Shown piece after piece: positions 13,831 through 14,019 of a stretch of DNA of 14,019 bases (positions are counted from its first letter, which is position 1; every line of letters starts with the position of its first letter). The notes beneath the pieces were generated by a model. The model had not been told where the DNA came from, did not search any database, and worked only from the letters and a program-made list of their open reading frames with translations. Both the position numbers and the translations under genes were made by a program. Source of the stretch: Gp13-AA77 sp036521995 (GTDB lineage Bacteria; Acidobacteriota; Terriglobia; UBA7540); the NCBI GenBank assembly GCA_036521995.1, contig DATDGR010000278.1:1-14019 (forward strand), read 5' to 3'.

Positions 13831-14019
13831 CTAGCCGCCTGCGAGTCCTCCGCCATCCACCACCAGCGCGCCGCCGGTCATGAAAGAGGCGGAATCGCCC
13901 GCCAGAAACAAGATCGCGCGCGCGACCTCTTTTGCGGTGCCGATCCGGCCGAGCGGGCGCCGGGCCGCGCCAGCCAGGAATTGGGCTTCAGACTCACCCA
14001 ACTCGCGCGCCTCGCCCCT
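13831..14019 (-). CDS. SDR-family oxidoreductase, C-terminal end (partial)
   Basis: The last 62 codons of a minus-strand gene whose start lies beyond the window; the stop is TAG at 13831-13833. The fragment reads PLGRIGTAKEVARAILFLAG, then DSASFMTGGALVVDGGGLAGG. This is the standard end of classical short-chain dehydrogenases/reductases: the P-x-GR-x-G-x-x-x-EVA helix that closes the active site, and the SFMTGG-x-x-x-VDGG strand near the tetramer interface. These are cytosolic NAD(P)-dependent enzymes. The catalytic Tyr/Lys and cofactor-binding parts are outside the window, so substrate and cofactor cannot be judged. It converges with the ClC gene. Confidence 0.88.
   Translation of the reverse strand, partial: RGEARELGESEAQFLAGAARRPLGRIGTAKEVARAILFLAGDSASFMTGGALVVDGGGLAGG

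Overview
The window looks like chromosomal DNA from a GC-rich, free-living Gram-negative bacterium. The best guess is an Acidobacteriota-type genome. This rests on a giant secreted protein joining an SBBP beta-propeller to tandem choice-of-anchor D (ASH) domains, a receiver-HATPase signalling protein, and heptamer and 'VIPAKAGIQ'-type short repeats. It is a judgement from gene content and texture, not from a marker gene. No rRNA, tRNA, CRISPR array, insertion sequence or phage gene was seen.

Layout, left to right. Bases 2-175 (+) are the end of a sugar phosphate isomerase/epimerase-like gene. It converges with a minus-strand group that reads right to left: a membrane-anchored protein with two copies of a PLD-like domain (2163-4046), then galU (1251-2129), then galE (213-1193). 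The gaps are 33 and 57 bases, so one transcript is likely; galU and galE would supply UDP-glucose and UDP-galactose for surface polysaccharide. The PLD-like gene is visibly poorer in GC than its neighbours and is the best candidate for an uncharacterised function. Upstream, also on the minus strand, are a receiver-HATPase regulator (4225-5058) and a 1394-residue exported protein (5273-9457). That protein has a signal peptide, a conserved N-terminal domain interrupted by heptamer repeats, seven SBBP repeats and six ASH domains.

Bases 9458-10130 hold divergent promoter-like sequences and a long structured non-coding stretch with two copies of an AACGAACC-rich repeat. To the right, all on the plus strand, come a polytopic GT39/PMT-like glycosyltransferase (10131-11651) whose reading frame is broken near a G6 run, a 280-base spacer with operator-like palindromes, and a ClC-family chloride transporter with CBS domains (12035-13759). 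The 3' end of a minus-strand SDR oxidoreductase closes the window (13831-14019).

The clearest shared theme is envelope and extracellular material: nucleotide-sugar supply, a lipid-linked-sugar transferase-like membrane enzyme, and a large exported repeat protein. Nothing in the sequence proves that these genes act in one pathway. The most interesting items are the duplicated PLD-like membrane protein, the structured region behind a near-consensus promoter, the heptamer arrays translated inside the exported protein, and the frameshift in the glycosyltransferase.
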